Part shown: one piece after another, positions 28,983 to 38,024 of the stretch
Numbering within the stretch: the stretch's first letter is position 1
Layout of the letters: the number at the start of each line of letters is the position of its first letter
NCBI RefSeq assembly: GCF_900106525.1
Contig: NZ_FNOG01000007.1
Location: 146,159-210,158, forward strand
DNA from: Lysobacter enzymogenes
Lineage (GTDB): Bacteria; Pseudomonadota; Gammaproteobacteria; Xanthomonadales; Xanthomonadaceae
DNA: 64,000 nucleotides
Direction: 5' to 3'
Made by a program: the position numbers and the translations under genes
The notes under the pieces: generated by a model
What the model was told of the DNA's origin: nothing
Databases searched by the model: none
Seen by the model: only the letters and a program-made list of their open reading frames with translations

Positions 28983-30025
28983 GCGGAGTCTCCGGACAAG
29001 TGCACCTCGCTGCTGCTGCGGGCCTGCAGGCGCACCGGGGCGATGGTATGGGCGCGCGGCATGGCCGGTTCGCGCAGACGCTTGAGGATCAGCTCGGCGG
29101 CCTGGCGGCCGCGCGCGCGCGGATCCACCGCGATGGTGGTCAGCGGCGGCGAGGCCACCGCGGCTTCGGGAATGTCGTCGAAGCCGACCACGGCGAAATC
29201 GGCGCCGGCGCGGCGGCCGCGTGCGACCAGGCCGGCCATCAGGCCGAGCGCGACCGCGTCGTTGTAGCAGACCGCCGCGGTCGGCGCGGGATCGCGCACG
29301 AACAGCGCGCCGGTCTGCTGCGCCGCTTCCAGCCGCGTGGGCGCGCACTCGACCAGCCACTGCGGTTCCGGCTCGATCCCGGCCTCGGCCAGCGCCTCGC
29401 GATAGCCCTGGCGGCGCTGCCGGCACGAGGACGAATCGCGATGGCCGCCGAAGAAGGCGATGCGGCGATGGCCGCGGTCGAGCAGGTGGCGGGTGGCCAG
29501 GCGCGCGCCGTGGGTGTTGTCCAGGGCGAGGAAATCCCAGGTGGTGCCGTCGAGCTCGCGGTTGAACACCAGCACCGGCGTGCGCTCGCCGACTTGCGCG
29601 CGCACCCGCGCGCCGTCGCTGCCTTCGGCCGGCGAGAGGATGATCCCGGCCGGGTCGTGCTCCATCAGCGAGTTGAGCACCGCCTGCTGGCGTTCCACCG
29701 ATTCGTTGGTGCTGCCCAGCAAGGTGACGAAGCCGGCGGTGGCCAGCCATTCGTCCACGCCCGCGGCGAACTCGGCGAAGAACGGGTTGGACAGGTCGTT
29801 GATGACCAGGGCCACGCCGGTGGACACCTTGCGGCGCAGATTGGCCGCGCCGCGGTGATAGACGTAGCCTTGGCGCTTGAGCTCGGCTTCGACCCGGGCG
29901 CGGGTGTCGGCGTGCACCAGCGGGCTGCCGCGCAGCACCAGCGAGACGGTCGCGCGCGACAGGCCGCAGGCGCGCGCGATATCGGCCAGGGTGACCCGGC
30001 CTCGGGGGGCGGGCGCGTCGTTCAT
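28979..30025 (-). CDS. LacI-family transcriptional regulator of the mannose operon
   Basis: 348 aa. The N-terminal helix-turn-helix is clear (VTLADIARACGLSRATVSLVLRG, residues ~10-32) with the hinge following, and the C-terminal ribose-binding-like effector domain runs from ~65 (GVALVINDLSNPFFAEFAAGV). The start at 30025 removes 44 implausible upstream residues. It leads the permease-kinase-isomerase operon and is divergent from the GH92 gene. Two operator-like sites lie in the 260-nt region between them. The effector is unknown; mannose or a downstream intermediate is likely. Confidence 0.92.
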   Translation of the reverse strand: MNDAPAPRGRVTLADIARACGLSRATVSLVLRGSPLVHADTRARVEAELKRQGYVYHRGAANLRRKVSTGVALVINDLSNPFFAEFAAGVDEWLATAGFVTLLGSTNESVERQQAVLNSLMEHDPAGIILSPAEGSDGARVRAQVGERTPVLVFNRELDGTTWDFLALDNTHGARLATRHLLDRGHRRIAFFGGHRDSSSCRQRRQGYREALAEAGIEPEPQWLVECAPTRLEAAQQTGALFVRDPAPTAAVCYNDAVALGLMAGLVARGRRAGADFAVVGFDDIPEAAVASPPLTTIAVDPRARGRQAAELILKRLREPAMPRAHTIAPVRLQARSSSEVHLSGDSA

Positions 30026-30090
30026 CTTGGGCACCTCGCGGTGGATGGTCGGGCGGGACTCATAGGCCGGGTTCGGGCGAAAGGAAGGCT

Positions 30091-30106
30091 TTTGGATCGT
30101 TCTAAA
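30091..30106. promoter_or_regulatory. LacI-type operator 1
   Basis: TTTGGATCGTTCTAAA, 66 nt upstream of the regulator start. It matches 14 of 16 positions of the reverse complement of the operator at 30192, and the TCTAAA half is identical. It probably serves autoregulation of the regulator operon. Confidence 0.7.
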
Positions 30107-30191
30107 TGCCGCCATCCTGCGGCCTGGGCCCCGTCGCTGCATTCTGCAATGCAGCATGAACGGGTTCCGGGCGCGTGCTAGCTTGCCGATA

Positions 30192-30207
30192 TTTAGAACG
30201 ATCTAAA
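30192..30207. promoter_or_regulatory. LacI-type operator 2
   Basis: TTTAGAACGATCTAAA has perfect 6-bp arms (TTTAGA / TCTAAA) around a 4-nt centre. It lies 80 nt upstream of the GH92 start and 167 nt from the regulator start. The centre-to-centre distance to operator 1 is 101 nt, about ten helical turns, which would suit loop formation. Confidence 0.78.
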
Positions 30208-30286
30208 AGTGGCGGCCCGTCCCTTGGCCGGCCGCCGTTGCGAACCTGTTCCTAATCCCGATCACGAATCAGACGGAGTACTCCGG

Positions 30287-32707
30287 ATGGCCCGGCCGAT
30301 CCAGTCCCGAACGACCCAGCTCTCAGCGACCCAGCCCCACCCCGATCCGTCCGGCCGCTGGCCCGGCGCCGCCATCCTGGCCTTGCTGGCCGCGGTGTTC
30401 GCTGTCCCGACCGCCCTGGCCGCGCCCGCCGGCGGCGCCGACGCCGGCCGCCGCGCCTTCGAAGCGGTCGACCCGTTCATCGGCACCGGCGGCGAGGGCC
30501 ACACCTTCCCGGGCGCCACGGTCCCGTTCGGCATGATCCAGCTCAGCCCGGACACCGAGATCAAGCCGCGCAAGGAAGCCTACGGCTGGGCCGCCGGCTA
30601 CCGCCACGGCGATCCGACCATCGTCGGCTTCTCCCACACCCACTTCTCCGGCACCGGCCACTCGGACCTCGGCGACGTGCTGGTGATGCCGATCGCCGGC
30701 GAGGTCAAGCTCGAGCGCGGCGATTCGAAAACCCCGCGCAGCGGTTACCGCTCGGCGTTCCGCCACGACGACGAAGTCGCCCAGCCGGGCTATTACGCCG
30801 TCACCCTGGACGACTACAAGATCCGCGCCGAACTCACCGCCAGCGAGCGCGTCGGCGTGCATCGCTACCGTTACCCAAGCGGGCAGGCGGCACACGTGCT
30901 GATCGACCTGCGCACCAGCCTGTACGACTATCCCGGCAAGGTGCTGTGGTCGCGGGTAAGGCTGCGCGCCGACGGCACCGTGACCGGTTTCCGCGAAACC
31001 CGCGGCTGGGCCCCGGGCCGGCAGCTGTACTTCGCCATGCGCTTCTCGCGCCCGGTGACCGGGCACGCCTTCCACGACACCGAAGCCGACGTGCCCTACA
31101 AGGGCTTCGCGCCGCCCGGCGAAAAAGACCCGAGCCAGCGCGCGCAGATCGAAGGCCGCCAGCTCGTCGCCAGCCTCGACTTCAAGGACGCGCCGGGCCA
31201 GGAGTTGATCGTCAAGGTCGCGATCTCGCCGGTCAGCGAAGACAGCGCCATCGCCAACCTCGACGCCGAAGTCCCCGGCTTCGATTTCGACGGCGTGCGC
31301 GCGCAGGCGCGAGAACGCTGGAGCGATGCATTGTCGGCGATCGACGCCGAAGGCGACGAGGCTTCGCGCAAAAGCTTCTACACCGCGCTCTACCACACGC
31401 TGATGGGCCCGAGCCTGTTCATGGACAGCGACGGCCGTTATCGCGGCCCGGACAACGCGGTGCACGAGGCCAAGGGCTTTCGCTACCACTCCACCTTCTC
31501 GCTGTGGGACACCTATCGCGCGCTGCATCCGCTGTTGACCCTGGTGCAGCCGGAGCAGCGCAACAACGATTTCGTCAATTCGCTGCTCGCTTCGCGCAAG
31601 CACAGCCCCTACGGGATCCTGCCGGTGTGGGCGTTCCACGGCCAGGAGACGTGGTGCATGATCGGCTACCACGCCGTGCCGGTGATCGCCGACGCCTACA
31701 TGAAAGGCATCCGCGGCTACGACGCGAACGAAGCGCTGGAGGCGATGGTCGCCAGCGCCGACTACGGCCCTTACGACGGCATCGCCCAGTACAAGGAACT
31801 GGGCTATGTGCCGATCGACGAGGAAGGCGAGGCCGCGTCGAAGACGCTGGAGTACGCGTTCGACGACTGGACCATTGCGCGCATGGCCGGGGCGATGGGA
31901 CGCAAGGATGTTGCGGCGAGATTCGAGAAGCGAGCCGGCAACTGGAAGCACGCCTTCGATGCGAAGAGCGGATTCATGCGCGCGCGCAAACGCGACGGCA
32001 GCTTCCGCGAACCCTTCGACCCCAGCGCCAGCGGCTACGGCACCGACTACACCGAAGGCAACGCCTGGCAGTACTCGTGGTACGTGCCGCAGGACGTCGC
32101 CGGCCTCGCCGCCGCGCACGGCGGCGCCGACAAGCTGATCGCGCGGCTCGACCAGGTGTTCGAGGCCAAGGTCGATCCGAAGATCTTCGCCCACATGGAA
32201 GACATCACCGGCTTGATCGGCTGGTACGCGCACGGCAACGAACCCAGCCACCACGTCGCGTATCTGTACGGCTATGCCGGCCAGCCCTGGCGCACCCAGG
32301 AGCGGCTCAAGCAGATCATGGCCAGCCAGTACGCGCCGCGCCCCGATGGTTTGGCCGGCAACGACGACCTCGGCCAGATGTCGGCTTGGTACGTGTTCAC
32401 CGCGCTGGGCTTCTATCCGGTGGCGCCGGCCAGCAACGAATACATCATCGGCCGCCCGTTCCTGCCGAAGGCCACGCTCAACCTGCCCAACGGCAAGCGC
32501 TTCACGGTGATCGCCGACGGCCTGGATGAGGCGCACACCTACATCGGCAGCGCCACGCTCAACGGCCAGCCGCTGGACCGCGCGTTCCTGCGCCACGAGG
32601 AAATCGTCGCCGGCGGCGAGCTGCGCTTCGTCATGCAGGCGCAGCCCAATCGCGAATGGGCCAGCCATCCGAAGCAGTTGCCTTACTCGATGAGCAAGGC
32701 GCGATGA
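30287..32707 (+). CDS. secreted GH92 alpha-mannosidase
   Basis: 806 aa with a predicted signal peptide (~residues 26-47; GAAILALLAAVFAVPTALAA). GH92 enzymes are calcium-dependent exo-alpha-mannosidases. Recognisable stretches are VDPFIGTGGEGHTFPGAT near the N-terminus, SHTHFSGTGHSDLGDV, WDTYRALHPL, QETWCMIGYHAVPVIADAY and the C-terminal GQMSAWYVFTALGFYPVAPAS. Start at 30287 has GGAG at a suitable distance. The divergent operon has the permease, isomerase and kinase needed to use released mannose. Which linkage is cut (alpha-1,2 is the commonest) is not known. Confidence 0.92.
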   Translation: MARPIQSRTTQLSATQPHPDPSGRWPGAAILALLAAVFAVPTALAAPAGGADAGRRAFEAVDPFIGTGGEGHTFPGATVPFGMIQLSPDTEIKPRKEAYGWAAGYRHGDPTIVGFSHTHFSGTGHSDLGDVLVMPIAGEVKLERGDSKTPRSGYRSAFRHDDEVAQPGYYAVTLDDYKIRAELTASERVGVHRYRYPSGQAAHVLIDLRTSLYDYPGKVLWSRVRLRADGTVTGFRETRGWAPGRQLYFAMRFSRPVTGHAFHDTEADVPYKGFAPPGEKDPSQRAQIEGRQLVASLDFKDAPGQELIVKVAISPVSEDSAIANLDAEVPGFDFDGVRAQARERWSDALSAIDAEGDEASRKSFYTALYHTLMGPSLFMDSDGRYRGPDNAVHEAKGFRYHSTFSLWDTYRALHPLLTLVQPEQRNNDFVNSLLASRKHSPYGILPVWAFHGQETWCMIGYHAVPVIADAYMKGIRGYDANEALEAMVASADYGPYDGIAQYKELGYVPIDEEGEAASKTLEYAFDDWTIARMAGAMGRKDVAARFEKRAGNWKHAFDAKSGFMRARKRDGSFREPFDPSASGYGTDYTEGNAWQYSWYVPQDVAGLAAAHGGADKLIARLDQVFEAKVDPKIFAHMEDITGLIGWYAHGNEPSHHVAYLYGYAGQPWRTQERLKQIMASQYAPRPDGLAGNDDLGQMSAWYVFTALGFYPVAPASNEYIIGRPFLPKATLNLPNGKRFTVIADGLDEAHTYIGSATLNGQPLDRAFLRHEEIVAGGELRFVMQAQPNREWASHPKQLPYSMSKAR

Positions 32708-32755
32708 AACCCGCGCGCAGGCCGCATCGTTGCGGCCTGCGCGCGCTGCGCCGTC

Positions 32756-33928
32756 TTAGAAATCGTCGCGGCCGTGCGTGGCCGCCGACCAGCCGATGAA
32801 CTCCGCGGCATTGCCGTCCGGCCGCCCGCGCTTGGTCGCGTTCTGGAAGTTCGCAATCGGCGTACCGCGATTCATGTAGCCGTTGACCGCGATCTCGCTG
32901 TAGCCCGGATACAGCCCGTTCGAACGGCAATCGCGCACGCCCTCGCCGTACAGGATCGACTTGGCCATGTACTCCAGCCCGCGCGCGAACCGCGGCTGCG
33001 CCTCGTTGCCGACCTTGAACAGCCACACGCTGGTGTCGCCCTGGATCGTCGCCATCTCCGCCGCCTGGGCGATGCCGGCCAGCGAATACTGCGGATGGTG
33101 GCAATCGCGCGCGGCCAACTCCTGCACCTCGCCGCTGCTGTAGACGATCAGCGGAATCAGCTGCTTCATCCGGTTGAGCCCGGCGTTGTAGCGATTGGCG
33201 TCGTCCTGATAGACGCCGGTGGCCATCGTCGCCAGCGCGCCGGACACGCCCCAGTTGTTGGTGCGCGCGGAGGCCTGGTTGGCGTAACCGTAGAGCCTGT
33301 TGAGATAGCCGTTGAAGCGATCCTGCGACGCCTGCGGCCAGCCTGCCGCGCCGCCATCGTGATGGCGCAGGATCTCCGCCGCGCTGGCCCACACCGGCAA
33401 CCCCCACGCCGCCTCCAGCCACGCCTGCGGCGCATCGGTGCCCGGCGCCAGAGTGAAACCGGTGAACTTCGCCGACCACGCATCGATGATCAGGATCGCC
33501 TTGTCGCGATTGCGCGTATCCCCGCTCACCGCCCAACGCAGCGCGTTCAAATACGCCGCGAACCCATCGTTCTTCCAGCGCCCCTCCTGCGGACCACCCG
33601 CTGCGCGCACCACCTCCACCGTCGCCAACGCCTGATGCGCGTAAGTGTGCGAACCGCGGTTGTCCTGCAGCACGCGGTTGTAGCCGGTCTTCATCGCGCT
33701 GCTGTTGCCCGATTGCACCGCGGCGCGGATCGAGGCGAGTCGGTTCTGCGTCATCAACAAGCCGGGATGCTTGAACGGCGGCACGGCAGCGGGCGCGACG
33801 GCGGTTGCTGCGTCGTAACTCGCGGCGGATGCGGTGTCGGAAGGTTCGGCGGCGTAGCTGGAACCCGCGGCGGCGACCAACAGCGCCAGCGACATCGTGC
33901 GGAAACGGAACTGGGCAATGCGCGACAT
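32756..33928 (-). CDS. exported alginate-lyase-family protein
   Basis: 390 aa with a signal peptide ending SSYAA (residues ~1-27). The all-alpha-barrel alginate lyase family (PF05426 type) is suggested by HPGLLMTQNRLASIRAAV, ILIIDAWSAKFTGFT, NNWGVSGALATMATGVY and YPGYSEIAVNGYMNR. Members act on alginate, glucuronan or related uronic-acid polymers; the substrate here cannot be read off. It is convergent with the GH92 gene, 48 nt apart, and its stop gives a fairly abrupt C-terminus (RDDF). Not clearly under the same regulator. Confidence 0.75.
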   Translation of the reverse strand: MSRIAQFRFRTMSLALLVAAAGSSYAAEPSDTASAASYDAATAVAPAAVPPFKHPGLLMTQNRLASIRAAVQSGNSSAMKTGYNRVLQDNRGSHTYAHQALATVEVVRAAGGPQEGRWKNDGFAAYLNALRWAVSGDTRNRDKAILIIDAWSAKFTGFTLAPGTDAPQAWLEAAWGLPVWASAAEILRHHDGGAAGWPQASQDRFNGYLNRLYGYANQASARTNNWGVSGALATMATGVYQDDANRYNAGLNRMKQLIPLIVYSSGEVQELAARDCHHPQYSLAGIAQAAEMATIQGDTSVWLFKVGNEAQPRFARGLEYMAKSILYGEGVRDCRSNGLYPGYSEIAVNGYMNRGTPIANFQNATKRGRPDGNAAEFIGWSAATHGRDDF

Positions 33929-34299
33929 GGAAACCTCGTTCGATGGGTGAGGCGATACCGGCTGCCCGCCGACAATGGCAGCGCGTCCGGATCGTGGCCC
34001 CCCTCGAATGCGCCGAACGCAGCGGCGTCGCCGTCGCGCCCGGCAGCGCCGCTCGATGGCGGCGCCGGTGCGCATCTGTTGTGCGCATCGAAGCCATGCT
34101 GCCCGAGTCGGTCGCGCGAAAGTGCGACTGGGGCTGGGCAAGTGGGCGGGCGGGAATCGTATAAAGGCGAGGGGATTCGCAGTTCCGCGAACCGTGGCGG
34201 AGCGCCGCGACCGGTATTGGGGCGGATGCGGACCCGCAGCGGGCCGGCCGCCCCGGGCTGACGACGCCGGGCCGGTGCTTTAGAATCCAGCCCTCTTGC
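33929..34299. other. 371-nt gene-free stretch between alginate-lyase-like gene and tRNA
   Basis: Nothing recognisable except that it must hold the promoters of the divergent tRNA and lyase-like gene. No clear -35/-10 pair was found. Confidence 0.4.
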
Positions 34300-34375
34300 G
34301 GGCCTATAGCTCAATGGTTAGAGCAGAGGACTCATAATCCTTTGGTTCCAGGTTCGAGTCCTGGTGGGCCCACCA
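34300..34375 (+). tRNA. tRNA-Ile2 (anticodon CAU, lysidine-type)
   Basis: 76 nt including the encoded CCA. The acceptor stem GGGCCTA / TGGGCCC pairs with one G-U, and the D-arm AGCTCAATGGTTAGAGC and T-arm CCAGGTTCGAGTCCTGG are normal. The anticodon loop is ACTCATAATC. CAU could mean Met, but the acceptor and D-loop resemble tRNA-Ile2, whose C34 becomes lysidine to read AUA. A tool that ignores this may call it tRNA-Met. A degenerate recombinase gene abuts its 3' end. Confidence 0.9.
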
Positions 34376-34437
34376 TTTTTTTTTGGGTTTCGTGAGCACC
34401 GCTGGGCGGCCTCTGGAATTGCCTCTGGAAATGGCCG

Positions 34438-35400
34438 CTACTTCGCCGAAGGTTTCACGGTCGGCACGCTCTTGTCGTAGGTCTTCATCATCGCCTCGGA
34501 AAGGCCGGCCGCGTTCTTCTTCTCGGCGCCCGTGCCCTGCGTGTCGGTGATCCCCTTGCGCTTGAGGTCGTGCGGGCTGAACCGATCTTCTGGCCGGATC
34601 ACCTTCTCCTTGATCGCGTCCTTGATGAAGCGCTGCCACAGCGTGTCGAGCCCGTCCTTATCGAGCGGCTGGCCGTCGCGGTCGAGGAACAGCGCCGCGC
34701 TGTCCGGCACGACCTTGCCCTGCCGCGCTTTGCGCGCCAGCACGCCCTCGCGACAGGCGATCGCGCCGTTCCCGGCCCGGCGCAGCCGCGGCGTCCACTT
34801 CACCAGGTTGTCCTTGCGCCGGTTCGTGGTGATGCCGGCCTTCGTCTTGTGGTGCAGGATCAGCGTGAGCGTTTCGACGCCGCGCAGGCGGCACAGATAG
34901 GTCAGCTCCAGGAACCACGGCAGGTAGGGTGCAATCGACCCCTTCGTGTTGGCGGTGATCGCCGCGCGCTTGAGCGCGTAGGCCAGGATCGCGTTGTAGG
35001 GGCCGGCAGCCACTGGCGCTGGCGCTCGCGCACCTTCTCGACGCCGAACGCCGGATTGTGGCTGAGCCCGACGTGGTTTTCCGCCCACGTAAACAGCCGG
35101 CCCAAGTAGCGCTGGATCTTGTTCGCCTTCATGTGACCGGGCTGGGGCCAGCCTGCGCCATCGGCGAACTCTCTCATGCGTATCGAGATTGATTCGATGC
35201 ACTGCTCCAGAGCCAACAACTCGCTGCCGAATCCAGGCAAGCCGCGCGTCATCTCCCTAGGGTGCAGCCCACGCATAGATGGCGGCACTGGACACATATT
35301 CGTCGAACAGGGTCGGGTTCTGCGGCGTCGGACCATAGCTGCGCAGGAACCTTAGGGCAGCAAGACGCACCAGGCGTGGCTTCGCGGGTGCCGTGGGCGA
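34438..35400 (-). pseudogene. decayed tyrosine recombinase (phage-type integrase)
   Basis: The C-terminal catalytic half (residues from GPYNAILAYALKRAA to TVKPSAK) is open and shows RGVETLTL (first Arg), FSPHDLKRKG (HxxR-type) and the nucleophile Tyr in MMKTYDKS. The upstream part is in another frame: FTWAENHVGLSHNPAFGVEK to RERQRQWLPAP, then a 1-nt loss in a G4 run (34999-35002 on the plus strand). A further break near 35257-35262 separates TPQNPTLFDEYVSSAAIYAW. Repairing both would give one continuous integrase. Its 3' end lies 62 nt from the tRNA, the usual orientation for a tRNA-integrated island. Confidence 0.85.
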
Positions 35401-35783
35401 CTAAGTTGGTCTTGAGAGCGGCGATGCGGCGCCTACTAGCGTCCACGTCCCGCATGCGGTGAAGATCGTGCACTTAGGTATATAAAGTGCATATTTTATG
35501 CGCACGATCGGTGGAGTGCTGCCCGAGATTTCGATTGTCGTACACGACACGAAGGGCGAGGCCTCGTACGTGCCGCGCCCCCGCGCGCAGAGCGACAAAA
35601 CGCATTGGCTTGAGCTGGCGCTAGCCTTACCATGTGGCCTTAGCCGCGCATCCGCGATCTTGCAGCGTCGTCGTACATTTCGCCGCAGGGCCAATCGTTC
35701 TGTTCCGGCGCAGCGTCGTGTGCAGGGGGCGTGCGTGCCGCAGCCCGGTCCTCGCCTCTCCAACTCGATCCATCAAGGTGCCT
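35401..35783. other. 383-nt stretch with no convincing gene
   Basis: Short frames in several phases overlap and none has a good start or codon bias. It holds the promoter region of the DUF3011-like gene. Confidence 0.35.
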
Positions 35784-36545
35784 ATGAAGACTTCCCGGCA
35801 GTCGGCCGCTTTCGGCGCGCTTTCGCTCATCGCTTGCCTGCCGGCCGTCGCCGGCGTTCCGTTCTTCAATGCGAGCTGCCCCGGCGGCGTGTCTGTGCAT
35901 GCCGACAACGGCGGGCCGGTGTTCGTCAACGGACGCGAGACCGAGCTAAAGCGATTCAACGACGACTATTTCGAGGCGCGCGACGCGACCAGCGGCGTGA
36001 CCCTGTCGATCAGCCGCAATCCCTCTGGCGAGGTGCAGTTGTCCTACACCGGCCGTGGCGGCGCCAACGGCGTGTGCACCGTCGGGGCGGCGGGGCCGCG
36101 TGCGTCGTCGTCGGGTTCGGGTCGCGCGACGGACGAAGTGACCTGCGAGTCGCAGGGCCGCGAGCAGACCGAATGCGAAATGGACACGCGCGGCGAAGTG
36201 CGACTGGTCCGCCAACTGAGCCGAACCCGTTGCGAGCAGGGAGAGAACTGGGGCTTGAACCGGCATTCGGTGTGGGTGAAGGATGGCTGTCGCGCGGTGT
36301 TCGCCAAAGTCTCCGACGACCGGCGCGGGTCGCGCGATTCGTATCGCGGTGCGGCGGCGGGCGCCGATTCGACTCTGCTGGGTGCGTGCAACGTCCGTGC
36401 CGACGCGCAGGGCGCGCTGGTGACACGGGTGGCGGTCAACGCCGAGGTGACCGAACTGATCGTCGATTATCCGGACGGGCGTTTCCTGTGCATGGTGCGC
36501 AACGACGGCCAAGTGCAGTCGCTGTCGCCGATCCGCAGGAAGTAA
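35784..36545 (+). CDS. exported DUF3011-domain protein
   Basis: 253 aa. A signal peptide runs to about residue 23 (ACLPAVAG). The centre VTCESQGREQTECEMDTRGEVRLVRQLSRTRCEQGENWGLNRHSVWVKDGCRAVF is a DUF3011-type unit, with its spaced cysteines and the WGxxxxxxWVxxGCRAxF ending. The N-terminal third (FNASCPGGVSV) and C-terminus are other extracytoplasmic regions, each with cysteines. The AAGG at 35775 is spaced 5 nt from the ATG. Function unknown. GC content is closer to the core genome than to the next four genes. Confidence 0.78.
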   Translation: MKTSRQSAAFGALSLIACLPAVAGVPFFNASCPGGVSVHADNGGPVFVNGRETELKRFNDDYFEARDATSGVTLSISRNPSGEVQLSYTGRGGANGVCTVGAAGPRASSSGSGRATDEVTCESQGREQTECEMDTRGEVRLVRQLSRTRCEQGENWGLNRHSVWVKDGCRAVFAKVSDDRRGSRDSYRGAAAGADSTLLGACNVRADAQGALVTRVAVNAEVTELIVDYPDGRFLCMVRNDGQVQSLSPIRRK

Positions 36546-37342
36546 GCCAGCGCTGGGGTGCGCTCAGCGCCGCAGCGGTTCGACGCACCGCCGCGCGCGG
36601 CGGCGCACCGGCGCCAGCCCGCGCCGAAGTGTATGAACTGCAGTGCCGTTTGATCGCGTGTGGACTGTGCTACACCTCTCCGTAGAGGCGGGGCCTATCT
36701 ACTAGCGCTTTGGAAGTGGCGGGTCACCTCGCTCGATATCCCGCGGACGACTAGCCGGTCGTTATCTCGGTGAGCGAGACGAGCCGGCCTCACTGGCATT
36801 GGCGTCCTGCCAAGCTGGGGTCGGCCTCGCGCCTTCGCTACCAGCCTGACCTCGCAGCCAGAAGCGGTTGGGCAGTTAGCCCGCCGCCGACTTGGTCTGC
36901 CCGTCCGGCGGGGAGGGCTGCACCCGGCAGGTCATCATGATTCAAGATATCTCTGGATAACCGTGGGTAGCTCTGGGTAATCAAGAGAGTTGGGTCCCGG
37001 TTGCCGACGCTCCACCACGCCGTAACGTCAAACGGATTTCTCCGCCTCTCCGCGCCTCACGAAGACGCCTTATTTTCGGCCTTTTCGTTGCACGCCTGTG
37101 GTTTTGGAGAAAACCGCACACGCTGTTTTTGGCGAAATTTTCGCCACTTTTCCTCCGTTTTCTCCGCGGCTGTGGACCGAAAACCACAGGCTCGAATTTT
37201 CGGGGTATTACGAATCAATGGGTTAGCTGTGGACTTGTCAAGCGAGTTTTTTCGCGATCAACATGTCCACGGGGACTCTAGCCCGGGACCACGGTCTTGT
37301 GCAGTGGAGTCCACGGTTGGCTATCTGTACGAGGAGGAAGAT
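36546..37342. other. 797-nt gene-free stretch with lower-GC structured region
   Basis: No coding frame looks real. From ~36950 the base composition shifts to more A and T. 37094-37191 holds nested inverted repeats (separate entry). A short direct repeat (TCTCTGGATAACC / GCTCTGGGTAATC) lies near 36950-36985. Confidence 0.4.
37094..37191. repeat. nested inverted repeats in AT-richer DNA
   Basis: Outer arms GCCTGTGGTTTT (37094-37105) and AAAACCACAGGC (37180-37191) pair perfectly over 12 bp. Inside, GGCGAAA-T-TTTCGCC (37131-37145) is a perfect short hairpin, and GTTTTGGAGAAAAC is another. The whole could fold into a cruciform-like or RNA structure. Confidence 0.6.
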
Positions 37343-37705
37343 ATGTCGCTGCTCAAGGACAGCGCATTGAGGTCCGTGCTTGGTATCGGACCGGAGGAAT
37401 TGAAGGGTGCCTGCATGTTCCTTCAGGGGGCCGTCTATTGCTGGTGCAAGAACAGGCCGCAAGAGTGGTTCGCTTTACGCGATCTCATGGGGGGCGAGAA
37501 TACATACTGGCTCAACACTCCTCTCGCGCCTGTTTACCGGAAACACAGCGGTTTGCCTGACGGTGATGCATTTATTGCCGCAGGAAAAGATGCAGGATGG
37601 ATATTGAAGAGAGTAATCGCGGAAGATGCGCGCGAGTTCGATACGCGAAAGGCCGAACTCGTGAGGCAATACAGATGGCTCAGTCCACATGCTGGTCAGT
37701 CGTGA
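37343..37705 (+). CDS. hypothetical protein (island gene 1)
   Basis: 120 aa, not recognised. GAGGAGGAAGAT stands just before the ATG at 37343, an unusually strong ribosome-binding site, so the start is secure. The product is soluble-looking, with EWFALRDLMGGENTYWLNTPL in the middle and a charged C-terminal third; it has no signal peptide or membrane helix. Codon use is less GC-rich than flanking core genes, which suggests transfer. It stands alone: over 790 nt upstream and 319 nt downstream are gene-free. Confidence 0.7.
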   Translation: MSLLKDSALRSVLGIGPEELKGACMFLQGAVYCWCKNRPQEWFALRDLMGGENTYWLNTPLAPVYRKHSGLPDGDAFIAAGKDAGWILKRVIAEDAREFDTRKAELVRQYRWLSPHAGQS

Positions 37706-38024
37706 TTGAACTCCAGCGGCGGGTTCTTTATAGAGTTGCCAGGATTTCGTCGGCGCTGCTACTAATTCAGGCTGATAGCTGGACTGACATCCGTTTTCGC
37801 GCACATTACCCAAGCCCAAGCCCAGCAGGCCCGCAAGCGACTTGAAGTCCATTGGCTTGAGCGAGTGGTCAGGTTAGAGCTTGGAATTTACGGCATTGCT
37901 CCCGTTAACTTTCGAAGCGGTCAGTCGTGCTTGCAGATCAGATATATACGCAATCCTGGAAATTCCTAGCAGCGGCTTGCATGGCGATGCATGATTGTCC
38001 TGAAACCTTACGTGGCGGAGCAAG
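37706..38024. other. 319-nt gene-free stretch
   Basis: No gene on the plus strand. A minus-strand frame covers part of it and the gene before it; see rejected items. The composition is AT-richer than the core. Confidence 0.35.

Noticed and set aside
34304-34639. minus-strand frame ending in a tail read antisense through the tRNA (WWAHQDSNLEPKDYESS)
   Set aside because: The tail comes from reading the tRNA backwards, a known annotation artefact. The same DNA encodes the integrase catalytic half in another frame.
37475-37852. minus-strand frame beginning MDFKSLAGLLGLGLGN
   Set aside because: It overlaps island gene 1, which has a much better ribosome-binding site, and no site precedes this start.
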